A DNA stretch of 64,000 nt from Streptomyces pyxinicus (GTDB lineage: Bacteria > Actinomycetota > Actinomycetes > Streptomycetales > Streptomycetaceae), in assembly GCF_024753135.1 (NCBI RefSeq), contig NZ_JANUGP010000005.1, forward strand, positions 124,001 through 188,000. The letters run 5' to 3'. A model generated the notes under the pieces. The model was not told the origin of the DNA. It searched no databases and worked only from the letters and a program-made list of their open reading frames with translations. This document shows positions 16,294 through 25,406 of the stretch, piece by piece (within the stretch, counting starts at the first letter, position 1; the number at the start of each line of letters is the position of its first letter). The position numbers and the translations under genes are program-made.

Positions 16294-18204
16294 TCAGAGA
16301 GCGGACGGACCCTCGATCTGCAGCGCCCTGTCGTAGCGGGTGAGCACCATCAGCTCGTTCTGGACCGCGGCCGACTGGGCGGGGTCCGTGTGCCCGAGCC
16401 GGGTGAGCACGCCCTGGAGTTCGGTGAGCCGGCGGGCGACGGCCCGGCGCCGGACGGTCACCAACTGCTCACCGGCGTAGGTCTCGTCGACCGCGCGGCG
16501 CATGATGGCCTCGACCGCCAGCTCGGTCACCATGGCGCGCACGGCGTCGTCGGGTGCGGCCTCGCGGACCCGTACCAGGTACTCCTGCGGGTCCTGCACG
16601 CCGTACTCGGCGCCTCCCGCCTCCGCGACGGCCTGGCGTACCGCCGCGTACGGCGGCGCGGTGAACTCGTCCACGCCGTACGCGTCGAAGGCCGGGGAGA
16701 CCAGCTCGGGGCGCTGCAGGGCGAGTTTGAGCAGCTCCCGCTCGGTGGCGTACACCGGGTTGCGCAGGGTGAGCGCCGGGCCGGAGACGGCCGGGCGGGG
16801 GGCCCCGGACCACTGCTGGTCGGTGCCGGTGCCGCGGGGGCGGTCCTGCTGGGGGCCCTTGCCGCCGCGGTCGCGGGCCCAGCGGGCCAGTTGGGCGACG
16901 CGGCGGACCACGAACTGGGTGTCGAGGATGCCGAGCATGCCGGCGAGTTCGACGGCGACCTCGTGCTGGGCGCCGCTGTTCTTGATGCGGGCGACGATGG
17001 GCGCGGCCTCGTCCAGGGCGGCGGCGCGGCCGGCCGGGGTGTCCAGGTCGTAGCGGGCGACGACCTGGCGCAGCGCGAACTCGAAGAGCGGGGTGCGGGG
17101 TTCGACCAGGTCGGCGACGGCCTCGTCGCCCTTGGCCAGGCGCAGTTCGCAGGGGTCCATGCCGTCGGGCGCGATGGCGATGTAGGTCTCGGCGGCGAAC
17201 TTCTGGTCGTCCTCGAAGGCGCGCAGCGCGGCCTTCTGCCCGGCCGCGTCGCCGTCGAAGGTGAAGATCACGCGGGCCGAGCCGTTGTCCATGAGGAGGC
17301 GGCGCAGGATCTTGATGTGCTCGCCGCCGAAGGCCGTGCCGCAGGTGGCGATGGCGGTCGGGACACCGGCGAGGTGGCAGGCCATGACGTCGGTGTAGCC
17401 CTCGACCACGACCGCGCGGCTGGACTTGGCGATCTCCTTCTTGGCCAGGTCGATGCCGTACAGCACCTGGCTCTTCTTGTAGATCGGGGTGTCCGGGGTG
17501 TTCAGGTACTTGGGGCCGTTGTCCGACTCGTACAGCTTGCGGGCGCCGAAGCCGACGACCTCGCCGCCGATGTCCCGGATCGGCCACATCAGGCGGCCCC
17601 GGAACCGGTCGATGGGGCCCCGGCGGCCCTCCTGGGACAGCCCGGAGAGGACCAGCTCCTTGTCGGTGAAGCCCTTGCCGCGCAGGTAGCGGGTGAGGTG
17701 GTCCCAGCCCTGGGGGCTGTAGCCGACGCCGAAGTGGACGGCGGCGGCCTGGTCGAAGCCGCGCTCGGCGAGGAAGACCCGGCCGGTCTCGGCCTCGGGG
17801 CCGGTGGCGAGCTGTTCCGCGTACCACTGCGCGGCGACCTTGTGCGCCTCGACCAGCCGGATGCGCTCGCCGCGCTGGTGGGCCGGGTTGTAGCCGCCCT
17901 CCTCGTAGCGCAGCGTGATGCCGGCCTGGGCGGCGAGCCGCTCCACCGCCTCGGAGAAGGTGAGGTGGTCCACCTTCATCACGAAGGTGATGGTGTCGCC
18001 GCCCTCCTGGCAGCCGAAGCAGTGGAAGAGTCCCTTACCGGGGCTGACCTGGAAGGACGGCGACTTCTCGTCGTGGAAGGGGCAGAGGCCCTTGAGGTTG
18101 CCGCCGCCCGCGTTGCGCAGCTGGAGGTACTCGGAGACCACGGCGTCGATCGGGACCGCGTCCCGTACCGCCTTCACGTCCTCGTCGTTGATCCGTCCCG
18201 CCAC
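16294..18204 (-). CDS. dnaG: DNA primase
   Basis: 636 residues, the usual actinobacterial length. The N-terminal CHC2 zinc finger is visible (CPFHDEKSPSF, then FHCFGCQEGGD). The catalytic Toprim core follows, with VVVEGYTDVMA (conserved Glu) near 265 and FTFDGDAAGQKA (DxD) near 315. A proline/glutamine-rich linker (about 445-475) leads to the C-terminal DnaB-interacting helical domain. The enzyme synthesises RNA primers for lagging-strand replication at the fork. It lies upstream of hrdA on the same strand; the dnaG-sigma link recalls the rpsU-dnaG-rpoD macromolecular synthesis operon, without rpsU. The ATG lies within a G-rich region that overlaps a GAATTC site near the start. Confidence 0.97.
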   Translation of the reverse strand: MAGRINDEDVKAVRDAVPIDAVVSEYLQLRNAGGGNLKGLCPFHDEKSPSFQVSPGKGLFHCFGCQEGGDTITFVMKVDHLTFSEAVERLAAQAGITLRYEEGGYNPAHQRGERIRLVEAHKVAAQWYAEQLATGPEAETGRVFLAERGFDQAAAVHFGVGYSPQGWDHLTRYLRGKGFTDKELVLSGLSQEGRRGPIDRFRGRLMWPIRDIGGEVVGFGARKLYESDNGPKYLNTPDTPIYKKSQVLYGIDLAKKEIAKSSRAVVVEGYTDVMACHLAGVPTAIATCGTAFGGEHIKILRRLLMDNGSARVIFTFDGDAAGQKAALRAFEDDQKFAAETYIAIAPDGMDPCELRLAKGDEAVADLVEPRTPLFEFALRQVVARYDLDTPAGRAAALDEAAPIVARIKNSGAQHEVAVELAGMLGILDTQFVVRRVAQLARWARDRGGKGPQQDRPRGTGTDQQWSGAPRPAVSGPALTLRNPVYATERELLKLALQRPELVSPAFDAYGVDEFTAPPYAAVRQAVAEAGGAEYGVQDPQEYLVRVREAAPDDAVRAMVTELAVEAIMRRAVDETYAGEQLVTVRRRAVARRLTELQGVLTRLGHTDPAQSAAVQNELMVLTRYDRALQIEGPSAL

Positions 18205-18245
18205 GGGTGAATTCTACGGGGGCGCGAGGGCGGTCCCGGTGCCCG

Positions 18246-19517
18246 TCAGACTCCGGGGGCGAGGCTCGCCAGGGGGACGCGCGGGTCGGAGAGCGCCTCG
18301 ACGTCGACCCGGGCCCGGGAACGCACGAGCCGCTGGATGTCCTCTGTGACATCCCACACGTTCACGTTCATGCCCGCCAGCACCCGGCCCTCCTTCACCC
18401 AGAAGGCGATGAACTCCCGCTTGCCGGCGTCGCCCCGGATCACCACCTCGTCGTACGTCCCGGGCGGCGCCCAGCCGCTGTACTCCATGCCGAGGTCGTA
18501 CTGGTCGCTGAAGAAGTACGGGACGCGGTCGTGGGTGACGTCCTGGCCGAGCATGGCGCGGGCGGCGGCCGGGCCGCCGTTCAGGGCGTTCGCCCAGTGC
18601 TCGACCCGCACGCGGGTGCCGGAGCGGCCGAGCGGGAAGGACGCCACGTCGCCGGCGGCGAAGACGTGCGGGTCACCGGTGCGCAGGTGCCCGTCCACCG
18701 CGATGCCGCCGCCGTCCTCCGGGCCGGCCAGTTCCAGGCCGGCCGCCTCGGCGAGGGCGGTGCGGGGCGCCGCGCCGATGGCGGCCAGCACGTCGTGCGC
18801 CGGGTGCTCCTCGCCGTCGTCGGTGCGGACCGCGAGGACCATGCCGTCCTGGCCGATGATCTCGGTGAGCCGGACGCCGAAGTGGAAGCGGACGCCGTGC
18901 TCGCGGTGCAGCTCGGCGAAGACGTTGCCCAGCTCGGGGCCGAGGACGCCGTGCAGCGGGGTCGGCGCCGGTTCGATCACCGTGACCTCCGCGCCGTACT
19001 CGCGGGCCGCCGCCGCGACCTCCAGGCCGATCCAGCCGGCGCCCGCGATCACGAGGTGGCCGTTGTCCCGGCCGAGGGAGGCGAGGACGCCCTTGAGCCG
19101 CTCGGCGTGCGCGAGCCGGCGCAGGTGGTGGACGCCGGCCAGGCCGGTGCCGGGGACGTCCAGGCGGCGCGGCTCGGCGCCGGTGCACAGCAGCAGCTTG
19201 TCGTAGCGGACCTGGGTGCCGTCGTCGCCGAAGCGGACGGTCCTCGCGGCGCGGTCGACGCGGTCGACGGTCTGGCCGAGGTGCAGCTCGATGTCGTTGC
19301 GCGCGTACCAGGCGGGCTCGTGCACGAAGACGCTGTCGCGTTCCTCCTTGCCGAGCAGGAAGCCCTTGGACAGCGGGGGCCGCTCGTAGGGGTGGTCGCG
19401 TTCGTCGCAGATCAGTATCACCCGCCCGGTGAAGCCCTCCGCGCGGAGCGTCTCGGCCGCCTTCGCGCCGGCGAGGCCGCCTCCGACGATGACGAATGTC
19501 TGGTCCGCGTCGACCAC
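18246..19517 (-). CDS. FAD-dependent NAD(P)H reductase (ferredoxin/rubredoxin reductase type)
   Basis: 423 residues. The N-terminal FAD-binding Rossmann motif is FVIVGGGLAGAKAAE; a second glycine-rich motif, VIAGAGWIGLEVAAAA near 150, binds NAD(P)H; and FAAGDVA near 280 contacts FAD. The C-terminal domain has the fold typical of BphA4-like ferredoxin reductases rather than the disulfide-reductase dimerisation domain, and no redox-active CxxxxC pair is present. Such enzymes pass electrons from NADH to a ferredoxin that feeds a P450 or dioxygenase. No ferredoxin or oxygenase gene is next to it, so the partner is probably encoded elsewhere. An SD (GAGG) precedes the GTG/ATG region. Confidence 0.85.
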   Translation of the reverse strand: MVDADQTFVIVGGGLAGAKAAETLRAEGFTGRVILICDERDHPYERPPLSKGFLLGKEERDSVFVHEPAWYARNDIELHLGQTVDRVDRAARTVRFGDDGTQVRYDKLLLCTGAEPRRLDVPGTGLAGVHHLRRLAHAERLKGVLASLGRDNGHLVIAGAGWIGLEVAAAAREYGAEVTVIEPAPTPLHGVLGPELGNVFAELHREHGVRFHFGVRLTEIIGQDGMVLAVRTDDGEEHPAHDVLAAIGAAPRTALAEAAGLELAGPEDGGGIAVDGHLRTGDPHVFAAGDVASFPLGRSGTRVRVEHWANALNGGPAAARAMLGQDVTHDRVPYFFSDQYDLGMEYSGWAPPGTYDEVVIRGDAGKREFIAFWVKEGRVLAGMNVNVWDVTEDIQRLVRSRARVDVEALSDPRVPLASLAPGV

Positions 19518-19622
19518 TTGATGCCTCCTCTTGAGGGTGCCGCCACATGCGAGCGTCCCGCACCGGGCGGGCCGCGGGGAAGAGGGGGTGACCCGATCAG
19601 GCCACCCTCGGTCACTTTCCTC

Positions 19623-20897
19623 TCACATATGCCCCGTCAGGCGCGCGTGCAGCGAGCGCGCGGAGGCGTCGGTGAGGGAGGCGATCTGGTCGACGATCAC
19701 CCGCTTGCGCGCGTGGTCGTCCGGCGCCTTGTCGAACAGCGCCCGGAACTGCGGGTCCAGGCCGTCGGGCGCGCGGGCGGTGAGCGCCTCGGCCAGTTCG
19801 GCGACGACGATCCGCTGGTCGGCCCGCAGCCGCTCCTGCTCGGCCCGCTGCATCACGTACCGGTCGGCGACCGCCTTGAGCACCGCGCACTCCAGGCGCG
19901 CCTCGCGGGGTACGACGAGTTCGGCGCCGTACCGAGTGAGCCGGCCGGCGCCGTGCGCGGCCCGGGTGGCGCCCTCGGCGGCCAGGCAGAACCGGCCGAT
20001 GAGCTGGCTGGTGGCGTCCTTGAGGCGGGCCTGCGCGACCGCCGTGCCGTCGTAGCCGTGCGGCCACCACTCCTGGTCCTGGAGCCGGTCGAGGGCGGCG
20101 GCCAGCTCGGCGGGGTCGGTGTCCGCCGGCACGTACCGCCCGACGGCGACCTCGAAGACCGCCTGCCGTTCGGGCTCGGCGTGCAGGCAGTTGGGGTCGA
20201 TGTGGCCGGCGTGCAGGCCGTCCTCGACGTCGTGCACCGAGTAGGCCACGTCGTCGGACCAGTCCATGACCTGGGCCTCGAAGCAGGTGCGGGTGCCCGG
20301 CGCCTCGGCCCGGACCCAGTCGAACACCGGCCGGTCGTCGTCGTACACGCCGAACTTCCGGGAGGCCGGGTCGGTGGGGTGGAAGCCGCGCGGCCAGGGG
20401 TACTTGGTGGCCGCGTCGAGGGCGGCGCGGGTGAGGTTGAGCCCCACGGAGCCCTCGGGGGTGAACCGCTTGGGCTCGATGCGGGTGAGGAGCCGCAGCG
20501 ACTGGGCGTTGCCCTCGAAGCCGCCGCAGTCGTCGGCGAACTCGTCCAGCGCGCGTTCGCCGTTGTGCCCGAAGGGCGGGTGGCCCAGGTCGTGGGCGAG
20601 GCAGGCGGCCTCGACCAGGTCCGGGTCGCAGCCGAGCGCCGCGCCCAGCTCCCGGCCGACCTGCGCGCACTCCAGGGAGTGGGTGAGCCGGGTGCGGGGG
20701 CTGGCGTCCCAGACCTGGCTGTGCGTGCCCGGCGTGACGACCTGGGTCTTGCCGGCGAGGCGGCGCAGGGCGCCCGAGTGCAGGATGCGGGCGCGGTCGC
20801 GCTGGAAGGCGGTGCGGCCCGGCCGTTTGTCGGGCTCGGGGGCCCAGCGCTCCAGGGCGGCGGTGTCGTACGCGGTGGGGGGTGCGGTGCCTTCCAT
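19623..20897 (-). CDS. dgt: Deoxyguanosinetriphosphate triphosphohydrolase (dGTPase family)
   Basis: 424 residues. HD-domain metal ligands are visible: [16 protein letters not shown] (first His), [14 protein letters not shown] (His-Asp pair), and a later Asp in [12 protein letters not shown]. The N-terminal [20 protein letters not shown] and the VTPGTHSQ segment are characteristic of Dgt. The enzyme hydrolyses dGTP (and in many homologues other dNTPs) to nucleoside and tripolyphosphate, trimming dNTP pools. The ATG at 20897 places the conserved domain close to the N-terminus; the frame is open to 21062 but that part is unconserved. Its position next to dnaG suits a replication role. Confidence 0.93.
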   Translation of the reverse strand: MEGTAPPTAYDTAALERWAPEPDKRPGRTAFQRDRARILHSGALRRLAGKTQVVTPGTHSQVWDASPRTRLTHSLECAQVGRELGAALGCDPDLVEAACLAHDLGHPPFGHNGERALDEFADDCGGFEGNAQSLRLLTRIEPKRFTPEGSVGLNLTRAALDAATKYPWPRGFHPTDPASRKFGVYDDDRPVFDWVRAEAPGTRTCFEAQVMDWSDDVAYSVHDVEDGLHAGHIDPNCLHAEPERQAVFEVAVGRYVPADTDPAELAAALDRLQDQEWWPHGYDGTAVAQARLKDATSQLIGRFCLAAEGATRAAHGAGRLTRYGAELVVPREARLECAVLKAVADRYVMQRAEQERLRADQRIVVAELAEALTARAPDGLDPQFRALFDKAPDDHARKRVIVDQIASLTDASARSLHARLTGHM

Positions 20898-21028
20898 GCC
20901 TCGACAGTATGCGGCGGGAGTGACACCGGGGGGCGGCGGGGGCACGTGCGGGGCGCGGAGTCGCGAAACCGGACCCGGCCGCCGCTCGTCCTCCCTGACG
21001 GAGCCGAGTCGTCCGAACCGGGGGGCCC

Positions 21029-21706
21029 ATGAAGATCCGTCGACCGAGGTGGCCGCGCACACGTGCCGGGCAGCGGCGGCTGGTGCAAGGCGTGATGGCC
21101 GCGTGTGTGCTGGCGCTGCTGCCGGTGACCTGGTTGTTCGTGTCGACGGGTGACCGGCTGCGGAGCACGGCGGACGTGCCGCGCGCGCAGGTCGCCGTGG
21201 TGTTCGGGGCGGGGCTGTGGCGGGGCGAGCCGTCGCCGTACCTCGCGCACCGGCTGGACGCGGCGGCCGAGCTGTACCGGGCGGGGCGGATCGAGGTCGT
21301 GCTCGTGACCGGGGACAACAGCCGGAAGGACTACGACGAGCCGGACGCGATGCGCGCCTATCTCACTCGGCACGGGGTGCCGGACGGCCGGATCGTCAGT
21401 GATTACGCCGGTTTCGACACCTGGGACTCCTGCGTACGGGCCCGGAAGATCTTCGGGGTGGACCGGGCCGTACTGATCAGCCAGGGCTTCCACATCCGGC
21501 GGGCGGTGGCCCTGTGCGAGGCGGCGGGGGTCGAGTCGTACGGCGTCGGGGTCGCCGCGAAGCACGACGTGACCTGGTACTACGGCGGCACGCGCGAGGT
21601 GTTCGCGGCGGGCAAGGCGCTGCTGGACGCGGTGTTCCGGCCGGATCCGCGGTTCCTGGGCCCGAAGGAGCCGGGGGTGGGGCGGGCGCTGGCGGCGGGG
21701 CGGTGA
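21029..21706 (+). CDS. SanA/YdcF-like DUF218 membrane-anchored protein
   Basis: 225 residues. One N-terminal membrane helix (about 20-40, [17 protein letters not shown]) is followed by a DUF218 domain: [47 protein letters not shown] and [18 protein letters not shown]. This matches SanA, which affects the envelope barrier and vancomycin sensitivity in enterobacteria; its biochemical activity is not settled. The domain probably faces outward. It is transcribed divergently from dgt and followed after 42 bp by the N-acetyltransferase gene. Confidence 0.85.
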   Translation: MKIRRPRWPRTRAGQRRLVQGVMAACVLALLPVTWLFVSTGDRLRSTADVPRAQVAVVFGAGLWRGEPSPYLAHRLDAAAELYRAGRIEVVLVTGDNSRKDYDEPDAMRAYLTRHGVPDGRIVSDYAGFDTWDSCVRARKIFGVDRAVLISQGFHIRRAVALCEAAGVESYGVGVAAKHDVTWYYGGTREVFAAGKALLDAVFRPDPRFLGPKEPGVGRALAAGR

Positions 21707-21748
21707 GACGAGGCCGCGCGGCCGGGGGCGGCGGCGTAGATTCGGGGC

Positions 21749-22594
21749 ATGTCCGAGCTGGAGAAGTCCGATCCGGAGAAGTTCGACCTCGACGCCTATC
21801 TGGGCCGCGTCGGCTGGGACGGGCCCCGGCGGGCCGGTCCCGAGACGCTGCGGGGTGTGCATCTGGCGCACGCCCTGGCCCTGCCGTTCGAGAACCTGGA
21901 CGCGCTGTCCGGGCGGGCCCCCTCGCTCGACCCGGCCGACCTGATGGCCAAGATGGTGCACGGCCGGCGCGGCGGCTACTGCTACGAGCACAACCTCCTG
22001 CTGTGGCGGGCGTTGGAGGCGCTCGGCTTCCGGGTGTCCGCGCTGGCGGCCCGGGTGGTGCTGGGGGCGGAGGTGCCGGAGAGCCGGCCGCGGACGCACG
22101 CGATGCTGCGGGTGGAGGTGCCGGGCGAGCCGCTGCCGTATCTGGCGGACGTCGGCTTCGGGGCGGCCGGCGCGCTGCTGGCGCCGGTACCCCTCGTGCT
22201 CGGCGCGGAGTTCGAGGGCGGCGGGCGGCGGCACCGGTTCGCGGTGCTTCCGCACGAGGGGCCGTCGCCGCTGTGGGCGTTGCAGGCGTACGACCGGCGG
22301 GCCCGGGACTGGGTGAGCCAGTACGCGTTCACGCGGGAGCCGTTCGCGGCCGTGGACTTCGAGGTGTTCAACTGGCACGTCGGCACCAACCCGCGCTCGC
22401 CCTTCACCGCCCGCGCCTACCTCCAGCGGACCCGACCCGATCGCCACCTCGCTCTGGACGGGAGCAAGTTGACCGAGATCCGTGTCAATGGTTCCGTCAC
22501 CGAGCGGGAGTTGACGGACGAGGCGGAGGTACGGCGCCTGGTCGAGGCGGAGTTCGGGATCGAGGTGCCCGAGGGGCTCACCCTGCTGCGCTGA
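21749..22594 (+). CDS. nat: Arylamine N-acetyltransferase
   Basis: 281 residues, typical of the NAT family. The Cys-His-Asp triad can be placed: Cys in RGGYCYEHN near residue 77, His in RPRTHAMLRV, and Asp in LADVGFG. The N-terminal LALPFENLDAL motif is also conserved. The enzyme moves an acetyl or acyl group from CoA to arylamines, hydrazines or an amine in secondary metabolism; in some actinomycetes homologues close macrolactam rings, but no polyketide genes are present here. Cytoplasmic. It follows the SanA-like gene by 42 bp and is convergent with the next gene. Confidence 0.92.
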   Translation: MSELEKSDPEKFDLDAYLGRVGWDGPRRAGPETLRGVHLAHALALPFENLDALSGRAPSLDPADLMAKMVHGRRGGYCYEHNLLLWRALEALGFRVSALAARVVLGAEVPESRPRTHAMLRVEVPGEPLPYLADVGFGAAGALLAPVPLVLGAEFEGGGRRHRFAVLPHEGPSPLWALQAYDRRARDWVSQYAFTREPFAAVDFEVFNWHVGTNPRSPFTARAYLQRTRPDRHLALDGSKLTEIRVNGSVTERELTDEAEVRRLVEAEFGIEVPEGLTLLR

Positions 22595-22606
22595 GTCAGC
22601 GGCGGG

Positions 22607-23056
22607 TCAGCGGCGGGCCGGCCAGTCGCCGCCCGCGATCCGCGTGCCGGTCTCCCGCAGCCGGGCGGCGACGCGCGGGGCGGCCAGGTACACCCAGGCG
22701 CGGACGGCGGTGCCGTCGGCGCGGACGACGTCCAGGGCGACGCGTACGTAGAGGTTGCGCGGGTCGCCCGGCACGTACTCCTCCAGCCGGTCCAGGGCGA
22801 CGAGCAGGCCGGCGTACTCCTCGGGCCGGGCGGTGACCAGTTCGCCGCGGGTCTCGGCGCCGGGCCGCGCGACGGCGTACGGGTAGCCGGGGCCGTCGTA
22901 CAGCTCGGCGTCCGGGAGGCGGCCCGGTTCCTCCGCCGCGGTACGGCCGCGCAGGTAGAGGTCGTGGTTGGCCTGGCCGGGGCGGAGGGTGCCGTAGACG
23001 AAGAACGGCAGCGGCCCGGGGATCTCGGCGGCGGTCTCGGCGGTCACGTCTGCCAT
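22607..23056 (-). CDS. Gamma-glutamylcyclotransferase-like protein
   Basis: 149 residues. The signature FFVYGTLRPGQANH near residue 18 forms the substrate loop of the GGCT (BtrG/AIG2) fold, and the acidic residue in LDRLEEYVPG is in the position of the catalytic Glu. Members release 5-oxoproline from gamma-glutamyl amines. There is no neighbour that points to a pathway; it converges on nat with 12 bp between the stops. Alternative in the same fold: gamma-glutamylaminecyclotransferase. Confidence 0.8.
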   Translation of the reverse strand: MADVTAETAAEIPGPLPFFVYGTLRPGQANHDLYLRGRTAAEEPGRLPDAELYDGPGYPYAVARPGAETRGELVTARPEEYAGLLVALDRLEEYVPGDPRNLYVRVALDVVRADGTAVRAWVYLAAPRVAARLRETGTRIAGGDWPARR

Positions 23057-23302
23057 GGTGCGTGCTGACGCCCTGTCACCCGTTCACCCCTCCCCCCGCT
23101 CCATTCGTGTTCTTTTCATACTTCCCCTTCTCGCTTCCCCTCTCACCCCCGCTGACCTGCCCGGACTCCGCACCGCCTAGCCCGTGTGGGGGTCCCGGCC
23201 GCCACCCGTTCACCGCAGTCCCGGCCCGCGCTCGGCAAGCGGGCGGCGCCGGGAGCCACTTATCTCGGTAGGGCACGAGTCGGACAAGCTCTGGGGAGCA
23301 TC
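23057..23302. other. Intergenic region with a pyrimidine-rich tract
   Basis: This gap separates the divergent GGCT-like and sortase-substrate-like genes. Positions about 23085-23160 are almost purely C/T on the + strand, interrupted by a few A/G, a strong strand bias seen nowhere else in the window. The promoter of the secreted-protein gene should lie in the second half, but I see no convincing -35/-10 pair. Confidence 0.5.
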
Positions 23303-23821
23303 ATGCGAGGCTTCGCCCGCCTGCTGACCGGTACGGCGCTCGCCGTGGCCGCCGCGGCACCCGCCCACGCCGCCGGCACCGGCCGCCTGGACGTGTACCC
23401 CGCCACCGTGATCCCCGGGGCCCAGGTCACCGTGAACACCGCCGCGTGCGGTGGGCAGGGCTCCGCGACCGGGGACGCGGGCGCGGTCGGCGCCGGGGTG
23501 TTCACGCTGGCGCCCAGCGCGCACGAGGGCGAGGCGATCGGCCAGTTCAAGGTGCCGCCGAGCGCGCAGCCGGGGACGTACGAGATCGTCGCCCAGTGCG
23601 CCGAGGGCGACAAGCAGGTGAAGGGCGACCTGATGGTGGCGTTGAGCGCGGTGCAGCAGGCGCAGCGGCAGGTGCAGCCGCGCGGCAGTGTGAAGACGGG
23701 GGTCGGCGGCGCACTCGGCACCGACCCCGTGCAGACCGCGGCGGGTGTGACGGCGCTGGCCGTCGCCGCCGCGGGCGGTACCTGGCTCCTGCATCGCCGG
23801 GCGAGAGGCGACGGGATCTGA
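23303..23821 (+). CDS. Secreted, C-terminally anchored protein; probable class F sortase substrate
   Basis: 172 residues from the ATG at 23303, which has a GGGGAG SD. A signal peptide (about 1-24, basic MRGFAR then a hydrophobic core, cleaved after AHA or HAA) is followed by an immunoglobulin-like region, a Gln-rich helix (AVQQAQRQVQ), and a C-terminal anchor: QPRGSVKTGVGG, a spacer, a membrane helix (TAAGVTALAVAAAGGTWLL) and a basic end HRRARG. This layout is that of a cell-wall sorting signal, but without LPxTG. The next gene is a class F sortase. In other Streptomyces I recall similar P-x-G-G-V-x-T/A-G-x-G-G tails on proteins beside class F sortases. The substrate role is inferred from this pairing. 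Confidence 0.7.
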   Translation: MRGFARLLTGTALAVAAAAPAHAAGTGRLDVYPATVIPGAQVTVNTAACGGQGSATGDAGAVGAGVFTLAPSAHEGEAIGQFKVPPSAQPGTYEIVAQCAEGDKQVKGDLMVALSAVQQAQRQVQPRGSVKTGVGGALGTDPVQTAAGVTALAVAAAGGTWLLHRRARGDGI

Positions 23822-23863
23822 CGGACACCCTCCGCTGTCCGTCCGCCGGTACCGCACGTCCCT

Positions 23864-23902
23864 CCCCCTCCGGGTCCGATGCCCCTCGCGGCCCGGAGGG
23901 GG
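23864..23902 (+). terminator. Hairpin between the secreted protein and sortase genes
   Basis: CCCCCTCCGGG (23864-23874) pairs perfectly with CCCGGAGGGGG (23892-23902), loop 17 nt. It may terminate or attenuate readthrough from the substrate gene into the sortase gene, setting a higher level for the substrate. Confidence 0.6.
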
Positions 23903-23943
23903 CGGGGGCCTTCGGGGGCTCCGTCCCCGGGAGAGGGGTTGGT

Positions 23944-24591
23944 ATGCGCAGGAAGACCAGGCGCGGGAGGTGTGCCCGGCTCGGCGACACCGCCATAGCC
24001 GCGGTCACCGTCGTCGCCCTCGGCTCCGCGGTGTGGCTGCTCGGCGGGGGCCCGGTCACGCACCGGCCACCGCAGCCGGCGGCCGTCGAGGGCCGGCTCG
24101 ATCCGGGCGGCCGGGGCCGCGCGGCACCCGCGCTGGCCCCCTCCGCGCCGACCCGCGTCCGCATCCCGGCGATCCGCGTGAACGCCCCGCTGATGGGCCT
24201 GGCCCTCACCCGCTCGGGCAGCCTGGACGTGCCGCCCGCCGCGGACAAGAACCTCGCCGGCTGGTACCGGGCCGGCACCATCCCCGGCGAGACCGGCACC
24301 GCGATCATCGCCGGGCACGTCGACAACACCGACGGTCCCGCCGTCTTCTACGACCTCGGCGCCCTCAAGCGCGGCGCCCGGATCGAGGTGGACCGGCAGG
24401 ACGGCTCGGTGGCGGTGTTCACGGTGGACGCGGTGGAGGTCTACTCGGCCCGCGCCTTCCCCGACGACAAGGTCTACGGCGCCGCCCCCCGCCCCGAACT
24501 CCGGGTCATCACCTGCGGCGGCGGCTATTCGCGGACCACCGGCTACCAGGGCAACGTGGTCGTCTTCGCGCACCTGACCGGCGGCCGCTGA
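23944..24591 (+). CDS. Class F sortase
   Basis: 215 residues from the ATG at 23944. One N-terminal membrane helix (about 15-36) keeps the catalytic domain outside. The beta-barrel has the family motifs VRIPAIRVNAPLM, the catalytic His in IIAGHVDN near 120, the catalytic Cys in VITCGGGYSRTTGY near 190, and the Arg in the same stretch. Sortases cut a sorting signal on secreted proteins and join the Thr or Gly carboxyl to the cell envelope. Class F enzymes are actinobacterial and less specific than class A. The preceding gene encodes a candidate substrate. Confidence 0.9.
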   Translation: MRRKTRRGRCARLGDTAIAAVTVVALGSAVWLLGGGPVTHRPPQPAAVEGRLDPGGRGRAAPALAPSAPTRVRIPAIRVNAPLMGLALTRSGSLDVPPAADKNLAGWYRAGTIPGETGTAIIAGHVDNTDGPAVFYDLGALKRGARIEVDRQDGSVAVFTVDAVEVYSARAFPDDKVYGAAPRPELRVITCGGGYSRTTGYQGNVVVFAHLTGGR

Positions 24592-24609
24592 CCCCGCCCG
24601 CCCCCGGGC

Positions 24610-25392
24610 TCACGCCAGCCACTGCGCGTACGCCAGGTTCGCCACCAGCGCGAACACCACGGTCAGCAGCACCACCCGGACGAACCCGGTGCCCTTCTTC
24701 AGCGCCGTACGGGCGCCCATCATGCCGCCCGCCAGGTTGAACACCGCCATCAGCAGCGCCAGTCGCCACAGCACCGTGCCCTGCCAGGCGAAGGTGGCGA
24801 GGGCGCCCGCGTTGGTGCAGCAGTTGACGATCTTCGCGGTGGCGGAGGCGGTGACCAGGTCGAGGTGGAGCACGGCGGTGAGCGCGAGGACCAGGAAGGT
24901 GCCGGTGCCGGGGCCGATGAAGCCGTCGTAGCAGCCGATGCCGAGACCCGCCAGGCCGATGGCGGCCAGGATCCGGCGCGGGCTCGCCGGGCCCGGCGCC
25001 GGGGCGGTGCCGAAGGCCGGGCGCAGGATCACGAAGGCCGCGACCGCGAGCAGCACCACCATGATCACCGGCTTGAGGACGTCGGTGCTCATCCCGGCCG
25101 CGAAGAACGCCCCGGTCGAGGAACCCGCGAGGGCGGCGAGGCCGATGCGTACGGCGGTGCGGACGTCCACGGGCGCCTTGCGGGCGTAGGTCACCGCGGC
25201 GCCCGAGGTGCCGACGATGGAGACGGCCTTGTTGGTGCCGAGCGCGCACGCGGCCGGCGTGCCGGACGGCAGCCCGAGCAGCAGGGCGGGCAGGAGCAGC
25301 AGCCCTCCCCCGCCCACCACCGCGTCGATCCAGCCGGCCGCGAGCGCGGCGAGGCACAGCAGGGCGAGGACGGCGAGGGATACGTCAGGCAT
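24610..25392 (-). CDS. TSUP-family (TauE/SafE) permease
   Basis: 260 residues with about eight membrane helices. The N-terminal repeat carries AAGWIDAVVGGGGLLLLPALL and the second has GIGCYDGFIGPGTGTFLVLAL, the paired glycine-rich signatures of the TauE/SafE family. The family exports sulfite, sulfoacetate or related organic anions across the cytoplasmic membrane. It follows the sugar permease gene by 14 bp on the same strand, so it may be transcribed with the ABC operon, but the functions do not obviously match. The ATG at 25392 is the natural start for the first helix. Confidence 0.85.
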   Translation of the reverse strand: MPDVSLAVLALLCLAALAAGWIDAVVGGGGLLLLPALLLGLPSGTPAACALGTNKAVSIVGTSGAAVTYARKAPVDVRTAVRIGLAALAGSSTGAFFAAGMSTDVLKPVIMVVLLAVAAFVILRPAFGTAPAPGPASPRRILAAIGLAGLGIGCYDGFIGPGTGTFLVLALTAVLHLDLVTASATAKIVNCCTNAGALATFAWQGTVLWRLALLMAVFNLAGGMMGARTALKKGTGFVRVVLLTVVFALVANLAYAQWLA

Positions 25393-25406
25393 GATCGCGA
25401 CCCTAG

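Noticed and set aside
18207..21032. Long + strand frame opposite the reductase and dgt genes
   Set aside because: Antisense shadow with biased composition; both minus-strand genes are well-identified enzymes.
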